Source: Nepenthes gracilis
Taxonomy: Eukaryota; Streptophyta; Magnoliopsida; Caryophyllales; Nepenthaceae
Assembly: GCA_033239525.1 (NCBI GenBank)
Contig: BSYO01000016.1
Coordinates: forward strand, 8,009,045-8,073,044
DNA: 64,000 nt
Direction: 5' to 3'
A program made the translations under genes and the position numbers. A model generated the notes under the pieces. The model was not told where the DNA came from. It saw only the letters and a list, made by a program, of their open reading frames with translations, and searched no databases. Below, piece by piece: positions 12,758 through 23,597 of this stretch; the stretch's first letter is position 1; every line of letters begins with the position of its first letter.

Positions 12758-13588
12758 TGTTGCATCCCTGGATCCAAGTTCTCTGGCAAATTAGGAATCC
12801 TTCGGATTCTGTGCCTCTGTCGGATCTTGAACAGATTTGGTCTCTACTCTTCTTAACCTGAGCTCTGCACAATACAAACTACAAACAAGATGTCAGAGGT
12901 CGGCGGGATATTCTCCTATCGAAAATATTTCGACGCTCAAATTAGATATCTTTCACAATAAATGGAAAGATGCAGGAGTGGAGTAAAGATACGGTGGGGG
13001 ATGAGAGAATGCAAGGATGCAGTGATCATGACCAATCTTAGGAGGCTAGGATATTTGATTTTCACTGTAGGGAGTGGCTTACTAAGATTGCTCAATTAAG
13101 GCTTTGAGGGTCGATAACCTTTAATCAAATCGGGATCAGGAATCTGATTGGATCCTTTTCCTATTGAAGGAAAGGATATTTATAGGCTCCATGGTTGAGA
13201 ACTTTGGGTGCGGGAACCTCCGACATGTGGCAAGTTGAGATTCACCGGCTGTTGACCGTTGCCGGTAGCCAGTGATGTCAATTGTCGCCTTGTGGTGGCG
13301 CAGAGACCGTCGTTGAGTGTTGACCACGCTTGATCTGCTACTTGCGCGAGAATTAGCTGAGTGGCTTGGGAGGACGGCGTACACCATAGTTTGTAGTGCT
13401 TACTTTCTCCTCATTGGTTAGCATTCTCTGAGCTGAATCTTACTGCCTGTAGTGGCCTTAATGGGCCATAGTGGTGCGCTGATTGGTTGTTGCTCTGGGG
13501 CGCCACGTAGATCACTCTCTAAGATTCTTTGGGCTTCGCGGGAGCTTAGGCCTTGCCGCTCCTAGCCCATTCCGGGATGGATCCAACA
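12758..13588 (-). repeat. 3' LTR of Tat element 2
   Basis: On minus it starts TGTTGGATCC directly after the polypurine tract and ends in CAACA at 12758, giving a 5-bp terminal inverted repeat. Length 831 bp. It holds TATAAATA at 13184-13177. The left end abuts Athila coding sequence exactly, which supports the boundary. Confidence 0.75.
13177..13184 (-). promoter_or_regulatory. TATA box in LTR of Tat element 2
   Basis: TATAAATA in the context GCCTATAAATATCC, about 400 bp from the LTR start. The same octamer occurs in the third Tat LTR at 47548-47541. Confidence 0.55.
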
Positions 13589-13601
13589 CTAGCCCCCCAT
13601 G
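13589..13601 (-). promoter_or_regulatory. Polypurine tract of Tat element 2
   Basis: CATGGGGGGCTAG on minus, identical over 13 bases to the tract of Tat element 1, immediately before the LTR TG. Confidence 0.75.
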
Positions 13602-14131
13602 CCTAGGGATGGCCTAAAGGTAGGGCTTGGCATGTCCATGGTGGGTCCAGCTAGCTGTCTGCGTGGCTCTCCTTGAGATGTACTGGCATTTGTCTTTTCA
13701 TGGAGTCATTCCTTCCCCAAGCAAATATGTAGCATTTTTAGTCGTCGCAGAGATTCGGAGCCCTGTTGGGAAGGATTTGCGTCCTTGGAATGAGCTCCGT
13801 GTTGATGGCTTTCCTGTTTCTAGATCGACAACCATCGGAGGCCGAGCCCATTTGGGAGCCCTAGAGCCCCTTTGCCCTTGCTATAAGTTGAGGAGTTCAC
13901 ACATTCTGAAGATCCAAGTTCATCCCTTAGCTAGCGAAACAATGGAGAGTCTGTGGGGTGCAACATGTTCGAGGGAGCTCCAGATGGGAATCGAAAGGTC
14001 CTGCGGGAGACCCATAGCTGTTCCTGAAGCCTGTCATTATGCTCTTTTCGTGGGCACTTCCTCATACTAACGAGGGTGGTTCAGCCACTCTGCTATCATC
14101 ACACGCCTCCTCTAGGGTTAGCCATGACTCC
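13602..14131. other. Interior of Tat element 2 between polypurine tract and LINE insertion
   Basis: Contains an open stretch on + (13627-14070) with no recognised domain. By position it could be the tail of an antisense gene interrupted by the LINE at 14132, but I cannot support a product. Confidence 0.4.
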
Positions 14132-14192
14132 TTTTTTTTTGGTTAAGTAATTAATTGTATTAAAATTTAAATAAAATGTACAAGCAGTTATA

Positions 14193-14228
14193 TTCTTTAC
14201 CAAGTGTTTTGCCAACTTGGCAAAAGAA
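14193..14228 (-). other. 3'-terminal hairpin of LINE-H
   Basis: On minus, CCAAGT / loop TGGCAAAAC / ACTTGG, extended outward by six pairs (TTCTTT with AAAGAA) across a small asymmetric bulge. The loop is identical in the other two LINE copies. It lies about 50-60 bp from the poly(A), where L1 reverse transcriptase engages its template. Confidence 0.7.
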
Positions 14229-14289
14229 ACATAGAAACAGGGAGTCCCCTAAACCATGGAAAAAGTCATTAAAAACAAGATTACAATAT

Positions 14290-15430
14290 CGAAAACGGCA
14301 CTCCGTCCAATGCACTCCGGAATCTACAAAGCACTCCGGCCTCCAGACAAAAGAACACTGGAATCTATAAAGCCACTCCGCCCAATACACTCTGTCCAAT
14401 GCACTCCGGATAAATAGAGTAAAAGCGCTCCTGCCCAAGATAAAGTGAGCAAAAGCAAACTCCGCCCAGAGTCACTCCGTCCGAAGTCACTCCGTCCAAA
14501 GCCACTCCGTCCCAAATCACTCCGTCCAAAGTCACTCCGTCCAAAAATGCGAATCCAAATCGGCACTTGAAATGCACGTTGAAAACGCGCTTGAAACGCA
14601 GATCCAAATCGGCACATAAAAAACCACTCCGGCTTTTAAAAGGCAAAAGGCCACTCCGTCCTTATGAGGCACAGGCCTCTCCGGCCCTCAAGCCGCTCAC
14701 AATTTACTTCGTCTTCACGACACACGAGGCAACTCCGACCTTCAAGGCGCCACAAATCACTCCGGCTTTCAAAAAGCGCAAGGCAACTCCGGCCATCAAG
14801 AAGCACCGATTCTACTCCGGCCTAAAATCACTCCGGCCATTAAGCATCTCACAAAACACTCCGGCTTCTAAGAACGTAAATCCACTTCGGTTTTTGATAG
14901 GCACAAGGCCACTCCGGATTCAACAACAACGCCACTCCGCCCACCAAGAAGCTCAAGGCCACTTCGGACAAAAGGGAGCAAATAATCTCCGGACTTTATG
15001 CTCAAGGCCGGAGCAAAAAACACTCCGCCTTAAAATTTTTTTTTTCTAGCCTCATCTCCCACAAGGCCACTCCGGCCTTTAAGTGTATAAAGGTGATCTG
15101 GCCAAAACACTCGCAAGGCCACTCCGGCAAAAATGTACAGAAGACAATCCGTCCTCAACACAGGCACTCCGTCCAAAGTCACCCATCCAAAGACACTCCG
15201 TCCAAAGAGGGCAATAACACTTCGCCTCCCAGAATCTCCAGTCAATGAGCGTTAATGGCCACTCCGGAAAGGGAACCACTCCGGCTCTTAAGAATCACTC
15301 CGTCTTTTCAAACAAGAGGTGCTCCATCCAAATGACTTCGGCTAAAGCACGCCGTCTTTATGAGCACTCCGTTTTTAAAGAGCACTCCGTCTTTTCACAT
15401 CAGAGCCAAAACAAGCCCAGCTTTTCACTC
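14290..15430 (-). repeat. CACTCCG-rich 3' UTR of LINE-H
   Basis: Dozens of CACTCCG heptamers (CGGAGTG in the LINE sense) at irregular spacing of roughly 10-35 bp, often followed by TCCAAAG or GGCC. The array lies between the ORF2 stop near 15425 and the tail hairpin. Spacing is not strictly periodic, so it is an irregular short-motif array rather than a clean tandem repeat. Confidence 0.8.
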
Positions 15431-16233
15431 CGCAGTATCAAACGATAAGTTCCATCGCGCAATAACGTTCCTGGTGCAGCAATCATCACCCTTGATACTT
15501 ATTTCTAATTTCCTCCGAGCGGCTTCAATTATGAGGTTAGCAATATGAGTAGGGGTCATTCCATTGGCATCGTCAAAAGTTCTTCGGTTTCGTTCTTGCC
15601 GTATGAAGTAAACTGCAGCAGCAAGAGTGAGCCTAAAAGAGAATGACATGGCATTCTTGCTTTTCCAACTACAGGAAACCCACTCAATATTTCTCTTCCA
15701 TTCCTAGAATGGCCAGGTTATCCCAGCCTGATGACATAGAGTGCTCCAGACCTCATTGGAGAAAGGACACAAAAAAAACAGATGATCATGAGTTTCTCCA
15801 GAATTCTTGCATAGGATGCACACATTGACTAGATTCACAAATCTTCCCATTCTATCGAGCGTGGACAGCTTGCCTAGGATGGCAAGCCATAATATGAACA
15901 CATGAGAGGGAATATGAGATGGACCCCATACGATAAAGGACCATTTACATTTGGCCGCGGTTCCTTGGAAAATGCGGTAAGCTGATCGGGTGGTAAAGAT
16001 TCCTTTGGGATCAGCAGTCCATCTGATTGTATCATTCTTATCTGGGTCAGCGCAGTAATCTGGCATGCCGCCAATAATCTGATCCACTTCCATATCATAT
16101 GGGTTTGGCCACCTCCAATCTCCATTTACCACTATCGAAGCAACCTTTGTATCCAAAGGCAGTCCAGTCACAAACATCAGCCTTGAGGAATATAAATCAG
16201 CAAGGGGGCCTTTCGGGTGCCAGTTATCTAGCC
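15425..16233 (-). pseudogene. LINE-H ORF2, C-terminal part (zinc-binding RVT tail)
   Basis: From 16233 down: LDNWHPKGPLADLYSS, then a long open run (16177-15704) containing the zf-RVT type motif CILCKNSGETHDHLFFLC, then a C-terminal block with AAAVYFIRQERNRRTF. This is the post-RT region of plant L1 ORF2. One frame shift lies near 15650-15700. The N-terminal side continues at 21025 after the LINE-B insertion. Confidence 0.85.
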
Positions 16234-16286
16234 TTTTTTTTTGGTAAATAATTGTATTAAAAATAAAAATTTTACAGGTCTATGTC

Positions 16287-16319
16287 CTAACTCCAAGTGT
16301 TTTGCCAACTTAAAATTAG
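16287..16319 (-). other. 3'-terminal hairpin of LINE-B
   Basis: On minus, CTAATTTTAAGT / loop TGGCAAAAC / ACTTGGAGTTAG. All 12 positions pair if G-U is allowed (three G-U pairs where LINE-D has G-C), which suggests that pairing is maintained. Confidence 0.7.
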
Positions 16320-16599
16320 AGCACAGGAAAGTGGGATATACCCCCAAAACTTAAAAAAATAGGTGGGATCAAAGATCACAGACCTAGACAAGACAGGTTT
16401 AGAACATACAACCTAACTTAATTCCAAACAACAAGGCCATCGGGCCTGAGCACCACGCGCCAATAGGAGCAATGCAACGCCATCATCAACCCCAAACAGC
16501 TCGCAGTCCCAACCACGACCGGAGTGATCAGCATCTTCAGGTATCAAACCATCACAGGAACCACAGTCGAGCCATCTTATGCAGCCAAGCTACTCCGTC

Positions 16600-18412
16600 C
16601 TAGGAGACAAGAATGCACTCCGGATATAGAACAACTGCACTCCAAAAGCACTAACAAATGCACTCCGTCTAAGGAGACAAAAGGCACTCCGTCCAAAGTC
16701 ACCCCGTCCAAAGTGAGAAGAAGCACTCCGTCTAAGGAGACAACAGGCACTCCGAAAAAAGTCACTCCGTCAAAAGTCACTTCGTCCAAAGTGAGAAGAA
16801 GCACTCCGTCTAAGGATACAAAAGGCACCCCAGATAAAGTCACACCGTCCAAATTGAGAAAAAAACACTCCGTCCAAAGAGTCAAGAAGGCACTCCGGAT
16901 AAGTGACAGCTGCACACCGGAAGCTCGAACAAAGTACTCCGTCCCAAGAGAGAACAGGCACTCCGCCACTATATGAAATGATGGTTGTTTTTTTTTTAAT
17001 ATATATATATTTAATTTTTTTTTCTACCAACAAGGGAAAATAAAGCACTCCGGACCATACAATCTTGCCATTCCATCTAAGGAGACAAAAAGGCACTCTG
17101 GAAAAATTCACTCCGTCCAAAGACACTCCGTCCAAAGTGAGAAGAAGGCCTCCATCAAAGGAGACAAAAGGCACTCCGGATAAAGTACCTCCGTCCAAAG
17201 TGAGAAAAAGCACTCCGTCCAAAGAGAAAGAAGGCACTCCGGATAAAAGCAACTGCACATCGAAAGCTCGAACAAAGTACTCCATCCAAGGAGAGAACCA
17301 TCACTCCGCCACCACATTAAATGATGATATTTTCTTTTTTTACACCGAAAAAGAAAGCACTTCGGACCATGCAAACTCGCCACTTCAACTAAGGAGGCAG
17401 GAGGCACTCCGGAAAAAGTCACTCTTCCCAAAGTCACTCCACCAAAACGAGGAAAAGCACTCCGTCCAAGGAGACAAAAGGCACTCCGGATAAAGTCACT
17501 CCGTCCAAAGTAAGGAAAAGTACTCCGTCCAGAGAGTCAAGTAGTCACTCCGGAAAAGTACTCCGTCCAGATAGTCAAGCAGTCACTCCGGATAAGGGAT
17601 ACCTGCATTACGGAAGCTCGAACAAAGTACTCCGTCCCAAGAGAGAGAAAGCACTCCGCCACCAAATGAAATTTTTTTTTTAATTTTTTTAATTTTTAAA
17701 TTATTTTTATTTATTTTTATTTTTTTATTTTATATATACATATATAAATATTTTTTTTCCACCAACAAGGGAAAATAAAGCACTCCGGACCATACAATCA
17801 TGCCACTCCGTCTAAGGAGACAAAAAGTCACTCCGGAAAAAGTCACTCTGACCAAAGACACTCCGTCCAAATTGAGAAAAAGGCCTCCATCAAAGGAGAC
17901 GAAAGACACTCCGGATAAAGTCACTCCGTCCAAAGTGAAAAAAGGCACTCCGTCCAAAGAGACCAGAAAGCACTCCGGAAAAGGGCCACTGCACAACGGA
18001 AGCTCAAACAAAGTACTCCGTCCCAGGAGAACCAGCACTCCGCCACCACATTAAATGATGATATTTTTTTTTTCACACCGGAAAAGAAAGCACTCCGGAC
18101 CATGCAAACTCGCCACTTCAACTAAGGAGGCAGGAGGTACTCCGGAAAAAGTCACTCCACCAAATTGAGGAAAAGCACTCCGTCCAAGGAGACAAAAGGT
18201 ACTCCGGATAAAGTCACTCCGTCCAAAGACACTCCGTCCAAAGTGAGGAAAAGTACTCCGTCCAGAGAGTCAAGCAGTCACTCCGGAAAAGTACTCCGTC
18301 CAGAGAGTCAAGCAGTCACTCCGGATAAGGGATACCTACATTACGGAAGCTCGAACAAAGTACTCCGTCCCAAGAGAGAAAAAGCACTCCGCCACCAAAT
18401 GCGATTTTTTTT
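16600..18412 (-). repeat. CACTCCG-rich 3' UTR of LINE-B
   Basis: Very dense irregular array of CACTCCG(TCCAAAGT) and CACTCCGGATAAAGT units mixed with AAGGAGACAAAAGG links. AT-rich interruptions occur near 16980-17025, 17665-17760 and 18050-18075. Lies between the tail hairpin and the ORF2 stop at 18412. Both strands yield long repetitive open frames (TPSKETKGTPDK on +, LDGVTLSGVPFVS on -) that reflect the repeat, not a protein. Confidence 0.85.
17026..18412. repeat. Higher-order duplication inside the LINE-B array, about 735 bp
   Basis: The block starting ACCAACAAGGGAAAA at 17026 recurs at 17761 (period 735 bp). Each copy runs through the same order of sub-blocks: GGACCATACAATC, an AT-rich interruption, GGACCATGCAAACTCGCC, TCAAGCAGTCACTCC, and CTCCGCCACCAAATG. 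The second copy stops at 18412. Confidence 0.75.
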
Positions 18413-21024
18413 TATATGCCCCAGCGGAGCCGCAAAGGTCTAGAAATACCCTTGTCAGACACTGAGACAGTCTTCAATTTTAGTCTCACGACATTGATGA
18501 TCGTAGAGAAAATTTGGGAAATGTCATGGGGTGGGGACTTCTGAAAGATACAATTATTGCGCTCCTTCCATATGTAGTAGACCGTGACTGCCAGCGTCAA
18601 TGTTTTGTGAGGGCTAAGAAGCTTTTTCCTCTCCAAACCGACGCAGCCCAAGAAATATTGTGTTGCCACTCGGTGTGTGGCCAGTGAATGCCCGACTGTC
18701 TTTGAATTTTGACCCACAGTGCTCTGGAGTATGAACAGGAGAAAAAAAGATGATCATGGTCCTCATCGCCTGTATTGCAAAGAGTGCACCTGGTGGATGG
18801 GATGGGGACACCATGGATGCGGTCAAGGGTATTGAGTCTACCCTTGATAGCTAACCTAGTGTAAACGCGTGAGCAGGGATATGGTATGGACCCCACACCA
18901 AAGAAGCCCAGCTAACTTTTTGTTTGGGAGGATGGATGAGGAAATACGCTGATTGGGTCGAGAAATTTCCGTGAACATTCCCAGCCCACGTTAAAGAGTC
19001 ATTTTGATTGGTGCATGGGGGATTAGCCGACATGTTTTCAATTAAATATGAAACCTCAGTATCAAAAGGGTTAGGCCAGGCCCAGCTGTTATTTTTGATG
19101 ATTGCTGAAACATTAACGTCCCAAGGTAGGCTTGTTACAAGGCGAGTTCGATCGGAGCAAACCTCACTCAGGGGGCCTAGAGGGTGCCAGTTATCGTGCC
19201 AGAGGAAGGTATCAGAACCATCCCCAATAGCCTTAAAAGTGTGGGAACGCATGAAGGGGCGAAGTTTCATAATCTTTTGCCAGCTCCATGTGGTCAAATC
19301 CGGGACTTTAAGGGTCCAAATGCACCGGTCTTTGATTCTGTTTTTGTAAATCCAAGAAGTCCAAGCCAAATTTGGGTCTTTGGAGATAAGACGCCAGAGA
19401 AGCTTGCAGATTAGCGCTTTATTCTGATCTACCAGATTTTTGATGCCCAAACCCCCTTTGGACTTGGGATAGCAAACATCACTCTAAGCCACTTTTGCAT
19501 TGGCTCTACCTTCAGAAGAGCCCTTCCAGGGGAAATGGTGCAAGATGCAATCAATTGCTTTGAGAGTGGACTTAGGCAAAATAAACATGGAGGACCAGTA
19601 AAGATGGATGGAAGATAGAATGGAGGCGACGAGTTGCAACCGCCCCCCAAACGAGAGCCATCTATTTTTCCAGGAAGTGATCCTCCTGGTGATCCTGTCT
19701 GTGAGAGATTTGTAATCAGATACTGAGAGACGGGAGGTAACAAGGGGGACGCCCAAGTATCTAATGGGGAGTTTGCCCTCCTTAAACCCCATGATACCAG
19801 CAATGTCCTGGTGAAGGTGGGCGTCCTTTGAACAGATAAAAATTTCACTTTTATTCGGGTTTGCAGAGAGACCGGAGATAGCATGGAATTCTTCAAGGCA
19901 TTCCTTGAGAATTTGAGTGGATTGGGTGTCGGCATGGGAGAACAGAAGAAGGTCATCAGCAAAGGCTAGCATAACAGTTTGAGTGTCTACGCATTTCCAG
20001 TGATATTTGAAAATGTTTTCCCGCCTCGCCTTGGACTCAATAATGCCATTGAGGACTTCCATAACCAGGACAAACAGATATGGGGATAGGGGATCCCCTT
20101 GGCGAAGGCCTTTGCCTCCTTTGAAAAACCCAACCACTTCCCCATTGATGTTAAGGGAGTACGTCGGAGTAGTAATGTATTGGCTAATCTAATTGACCAT
20201 CTGCGCAGGGAAGTTCATGAGCGTCAGCATATTGATGATAAAGTCCCATTGAACAGAGTCGTAAGCTTTCATCAGATCAACCTTCATAGTACATCTAGGC
20301 GGGCCATGACCAAGATGATACTTGTGAAGAAGCTCCTGAGCTAATAGGATATTATCACTAATCTGACGCCCCGCCACAAAAGCCGTTTAGCATTTGTCCA
20401 CCAGGCATGGAAGTGTTTCTTTGATTCTGTTTGCAAGAATTTTTGAGATCACTTTATAAATGACATTGCAGCAGGAAATCGGGCGATAATCTGAGACCGT
20501 GCGTGGGGACTGGACCTTAGGGATAAGGCTAATCAGAGTGGTATTCACTTGTTTTAGGAGCTTTCCGTGCTTGAAAAAATCATGGATAGCTTCACAGACC
20601 AAGCGACCGGTAATCGACCACGAGTCCTTGAAAAATTTCGAGGAGAAACCATCTGAACCAGGGGCTCTGTCATTCCCAATGGAGAACAGCGCTTTTTGGA
20701 TTTCCTCCTCAGTGACTGGCCTAACCAGCTGGTCAGTTAGTGACCCAGGGACGGTATGGAGAATGTACGGGTGAAGACGGTTGGCCTCCGCAGACCCATG
20801 AGTTTGACCAGATCCTAAGGCAGTTTTGAAGTGGCCAACAATCAATTCATTCAGATCTTCCTTCCCGTTAGTAGGATTTTCGGACTCATCAATGAGGGAG
20901 ATGATCCTATTACAATTATAATTCCCACTAACAGACTTGAAGAAAAATTTTGTGCATTGATCGCCCTCCTTAAGCCATCTGATTTTGGCTTTTTGTCGGA
21001 GGAAATCTGCCTCCTTAGCCATTG
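18412..21024 (-). pseudogene. LINE-B ORF2 (reverse transcriptase and zinc-binding tail)
   Basis: Starts inside ORF2 (AKEADFLRQKAKIRWLKEGD). RT blocks follow in order: LISLIPKVQSPRTVSDYRP, QEL..MKVDLMKAYDSVQW, GLRQGDPLSPYLFVLVME, and the intact catalytic LAFADDLLLFS near 19940. Then come PIRYLGVPL and an RT thumb (19450-18851: WHDNWHPLGP, SAYFLI), and a zf-RVT motif CTLCNTGDEDHDHLFFSC near 18750. It ends at 18412. Only a few breaks (near 20380, 20150, 19450 and 18850), so this copy is less decayed than most elements here. Endonuclease and ORF1 are absent by 5' truncation. Confidence 0.9.
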
Positions 21025-23509
21025 CAGAATAATAGTCGCCTCATTTCCTATCCGATATTTGATATAAGGCCGAATAGCATGTCAAAGTTTTAACATTTTC
21101 CTCCAGCACCGGGAAGTGTTGGTTGGCACCTTAATGGTCCAAATACACCTATCCTTTAATCTATTTACATACATCCATGAGACCCAGATAGATTTATGAT
21201 CATTTGTAATAATCTTCCATAAAAGATGAGAAATCAGGGCTTTGTTAGAGTTTTGTAGATTTTGAATGCCAAGGCCACCTTCAGATCGAGATTTGCAGAC
21301 ATGCTCCCACGCCACTTTAGCTGTTGTACCCCGAGTAATGGATCCGTGCCACAAGAAATGATGGATATAACCCTCCATGATTTTCATTATAGATTTGGGA
21401 ATAATAAAAAGAGATGCTCAGTAGAGATGAATCGACGAAAGGATAGACCGAACCAACTGTAATCTGCCCCCAAATGATAGAAGTTTGTTAGTCCACGAAT
21501 TTATTCGCTGCCTAACACGATCAATCAACGCCTTACAATCTGCCACCGATAGCCGCGAAGTAATGAGGGGAACCCCCAAATACTTGACAGGGAGTTTTTC
21601 CAATTTGAAACCAATTATGTCCTGTAGCTCCTGGATTAGCCTATCATCAGTAGAGCAAACAAAAAATTCGCTTTTCTTTTTGTTTGCGGATAGCCCAGAT
21701 ACTACCTGGAATTCCTCAAGGCATTCTTGAAGAAGACGGACTGAAGTGGCATCTGCATTGGAGAAGAGCATCAAGTCATCAGCAAAAGCGAGCATTACAG
21801 TTTTTGTTCTCTTGCATTTCCAGTGATAATGGAACTCCTTATTGCGCCTAGCCTTTATCTCAATAATCCCATTCAACACATCCATAGCAAGGACGAAAAG
21901 ATAAGGAGATAGGGGATCTCCTTGTCTCAACCCTTTGGCACCTTTAAAGAAACCCATGGATTCACCATTAATATTAATGGAGAAGGCGGTGGTTGTAATG
22001 CATTGTTGGATCCACAAAATTATCTGAGGAGGAAAATCCATTAGTTCCAGGACAGCTATAAGAAAATCCCATTGCACGGAATATAAGCTTTCATAAGATC
22101 AACTTTCATAGCACACCGCTGAACACCCTTTCGGGAATGATAACTATGCAAGAGCTCCTGAGCGAGAAGAATGTTGTCACAAATTCTGCGACCAGGTACA
22201 AAGGCTGTCTGGCAGCTATCTACCAGATAGGGGAGAACATCCTTGATCCGGTTAGCTATGATTTTTGAGATGATCATATAGACAGCATTACAACAGGAAA
22301 TGGGTCTAAAATCCCCAACCTTAGATGGAGACTTAACCTTTGGAATTAGACTAATACATGTGGCATTGATTTGTTTGAGCAGTCTACCGTGGGTGAAAAA
22401 ATCCTGTACCACATCAACGACAGAAGGTCCCACAAGATCCCACGACTCCTTGAAAAACTTTGTTGAGAAACCATCAGGACCAAGGGCTTTAGAATCACCA
22501 ATGGAAAATAGAGCTTTCTGAACATCTTCTACAGAAACCGGATGGCATAATCCCTCCCGCAGAGATAAAGGGATAGCGCGCAATACAAAGGGGCGAAGCC
22601 TATTCTTCAAATCTGGCACAAGTCTGCACCCCGCTTCCAATAAACTTGTGAAATGATCAAGGATTAACTGCTGGACCTCGCATTTACTCTTGGTATAGGA
22701 ACCATCTTCCTTAATTAAGGAAAGAATGCGGTTACGATTACAATTGCTAGCAACTGCCCGAAAGAAATATTTAGTGCATTGATCACCATCTTTTAACCAG
22801 TTCCGCTTGGCTTTTTGTTGAAGGAATTCTAGCTCTCGAGCAATAGCCCTAGCATAAGCAGCCTTGCATCGTCTCTCCTCGCCAGCATCAGAATGGTTAT
22901 TTTGAACATCCTCCAAGCGACACCGGGACCGTGCTACTTCCTCATGGACATTACCCATCGAGAGATTGAGATGTTTTAGGTGCTTTTTGGTGAGTATTAA
23001 TCTGGTGACTAGCTGGAACATAGGGACTCCCTTAACATTTACATTCCACACCTCACTCACAATCTGCCGGAACTGGGGGTGAGAGGTAAGAAAGTTATTA
23101 AACCTGAACATGCCTTTTCTATAATCTGGCTCTTCCAGCAAGCAGAGAATACCAGGTGAGTGATCAGAAAGTCTGGGAGGTAAAAAAGATGCTTTGCAAG
23201 CACCAAATTGTACTAACCAATGCCCATTGGCAACAATCCGGTCAAGCTTCCTGTAAATGTGAAAGGAGGAGTCCCTACCATCGTTCCACATATAGAAATA
23301 ACCGTCATGACATACATCCATGAGATCACAGTCAAGAAGGCAACTATCCAAATCCTTGGAGCTTCTGGGCGTGCCGAGTCCACCCAGCCCTTCATGAGAA
23401 GCTCTTATGGCATTAAAATCACCCAGCACCGCCCACGCCATATCTAGATATTGTCTACTGATGGATCGAACAGAATCCCACAATGATCGACGTAGAATCT
23501 CCGAATTAG
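21025..23509 (-). pseudogene. LINE-H ORF2, middle part (endonuclease end, RT)
   Basis: A long open segment at 23543-22056 covers the end of the APE-type endonuclease (AWAVLGDFNAIR, LDRIVANGHW, RLSDHSPG) and the first RT blocks (KRNWLKDGDQCTKYFF, DFRPISCCNAVY, QTAFVPGRRICDNILL). RT continues at 22077-21418 with GLRQGDPLSPYLF, catalytic LAFADDLMLFS and VKYLGVPL. The thumb (21387-21082) ends at the LINE-B junction. Residues upstream of 23509 belong to the inserted LINE-D; the ORF2 N-terminus continues at 27060. Confidence 0.9.
23494..23509. repeat. Target-site duplication of LINE-D, left copy
   Basis: AGAATCTCCGAATTAG, repeated exactly at 27044-27059. The sequence is LINE-H ORF2, so LINE-D is the younger insertion. 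Confidence 0.95.
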
Positions 23510-23597
23510 AGTGAGAGAAGCTCTCCCTTCTCTCTACTTTCAAACCTGAAATCTGCCAAGCGGCGCTAGGTAGTCACTGGCCGTCTTCAGCGCCGGC

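Larger units (their letters stand above)
16234..21024 (-). mobile_element. LINE-B, 5'-truncated L1 inserted into LINE-H
   Basis: Poly(A) tail (T9 on +, 16234-16242), tail hairpin, a 1.8-kb CACTCCG array and ORF2 from RT to zf-RVT; ORF1 and the endonuclease are absent. It splits LINE-H between an IILQ/W position and LDNWHP, and the flanking LINE-H codons join in frame. GGCTA occurs at both junctions, so a short 5-bp duplication is possible but ambiguous. Confidence 0.8.

Noticed and set aside
13627..14070. 147-codon plus-strand frame
   Set aside because: Open but no recognised domain, no promoter signal, and composition like the surrounding Tat interior. Kept only as part of the interior.
14290..15430. 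CACTCCG array considered as a CRISPR-like or centromeric satellite array
   Set aside because: Motif is 7 bp with irregular spacing, lies exactly between a LINE ORF2 stop and its poly(A), and the setting is a plant genome.
16524..18443. Long repetitive open frames on both strands (TPSKETKGTPDK-like and LDGVTLSGV-like)
   Set aside because: They are translations of the CACTCCG array in a LINE 3' UTR. Frames on both strands are open because the motif lacks stops; there is no domain or start context.
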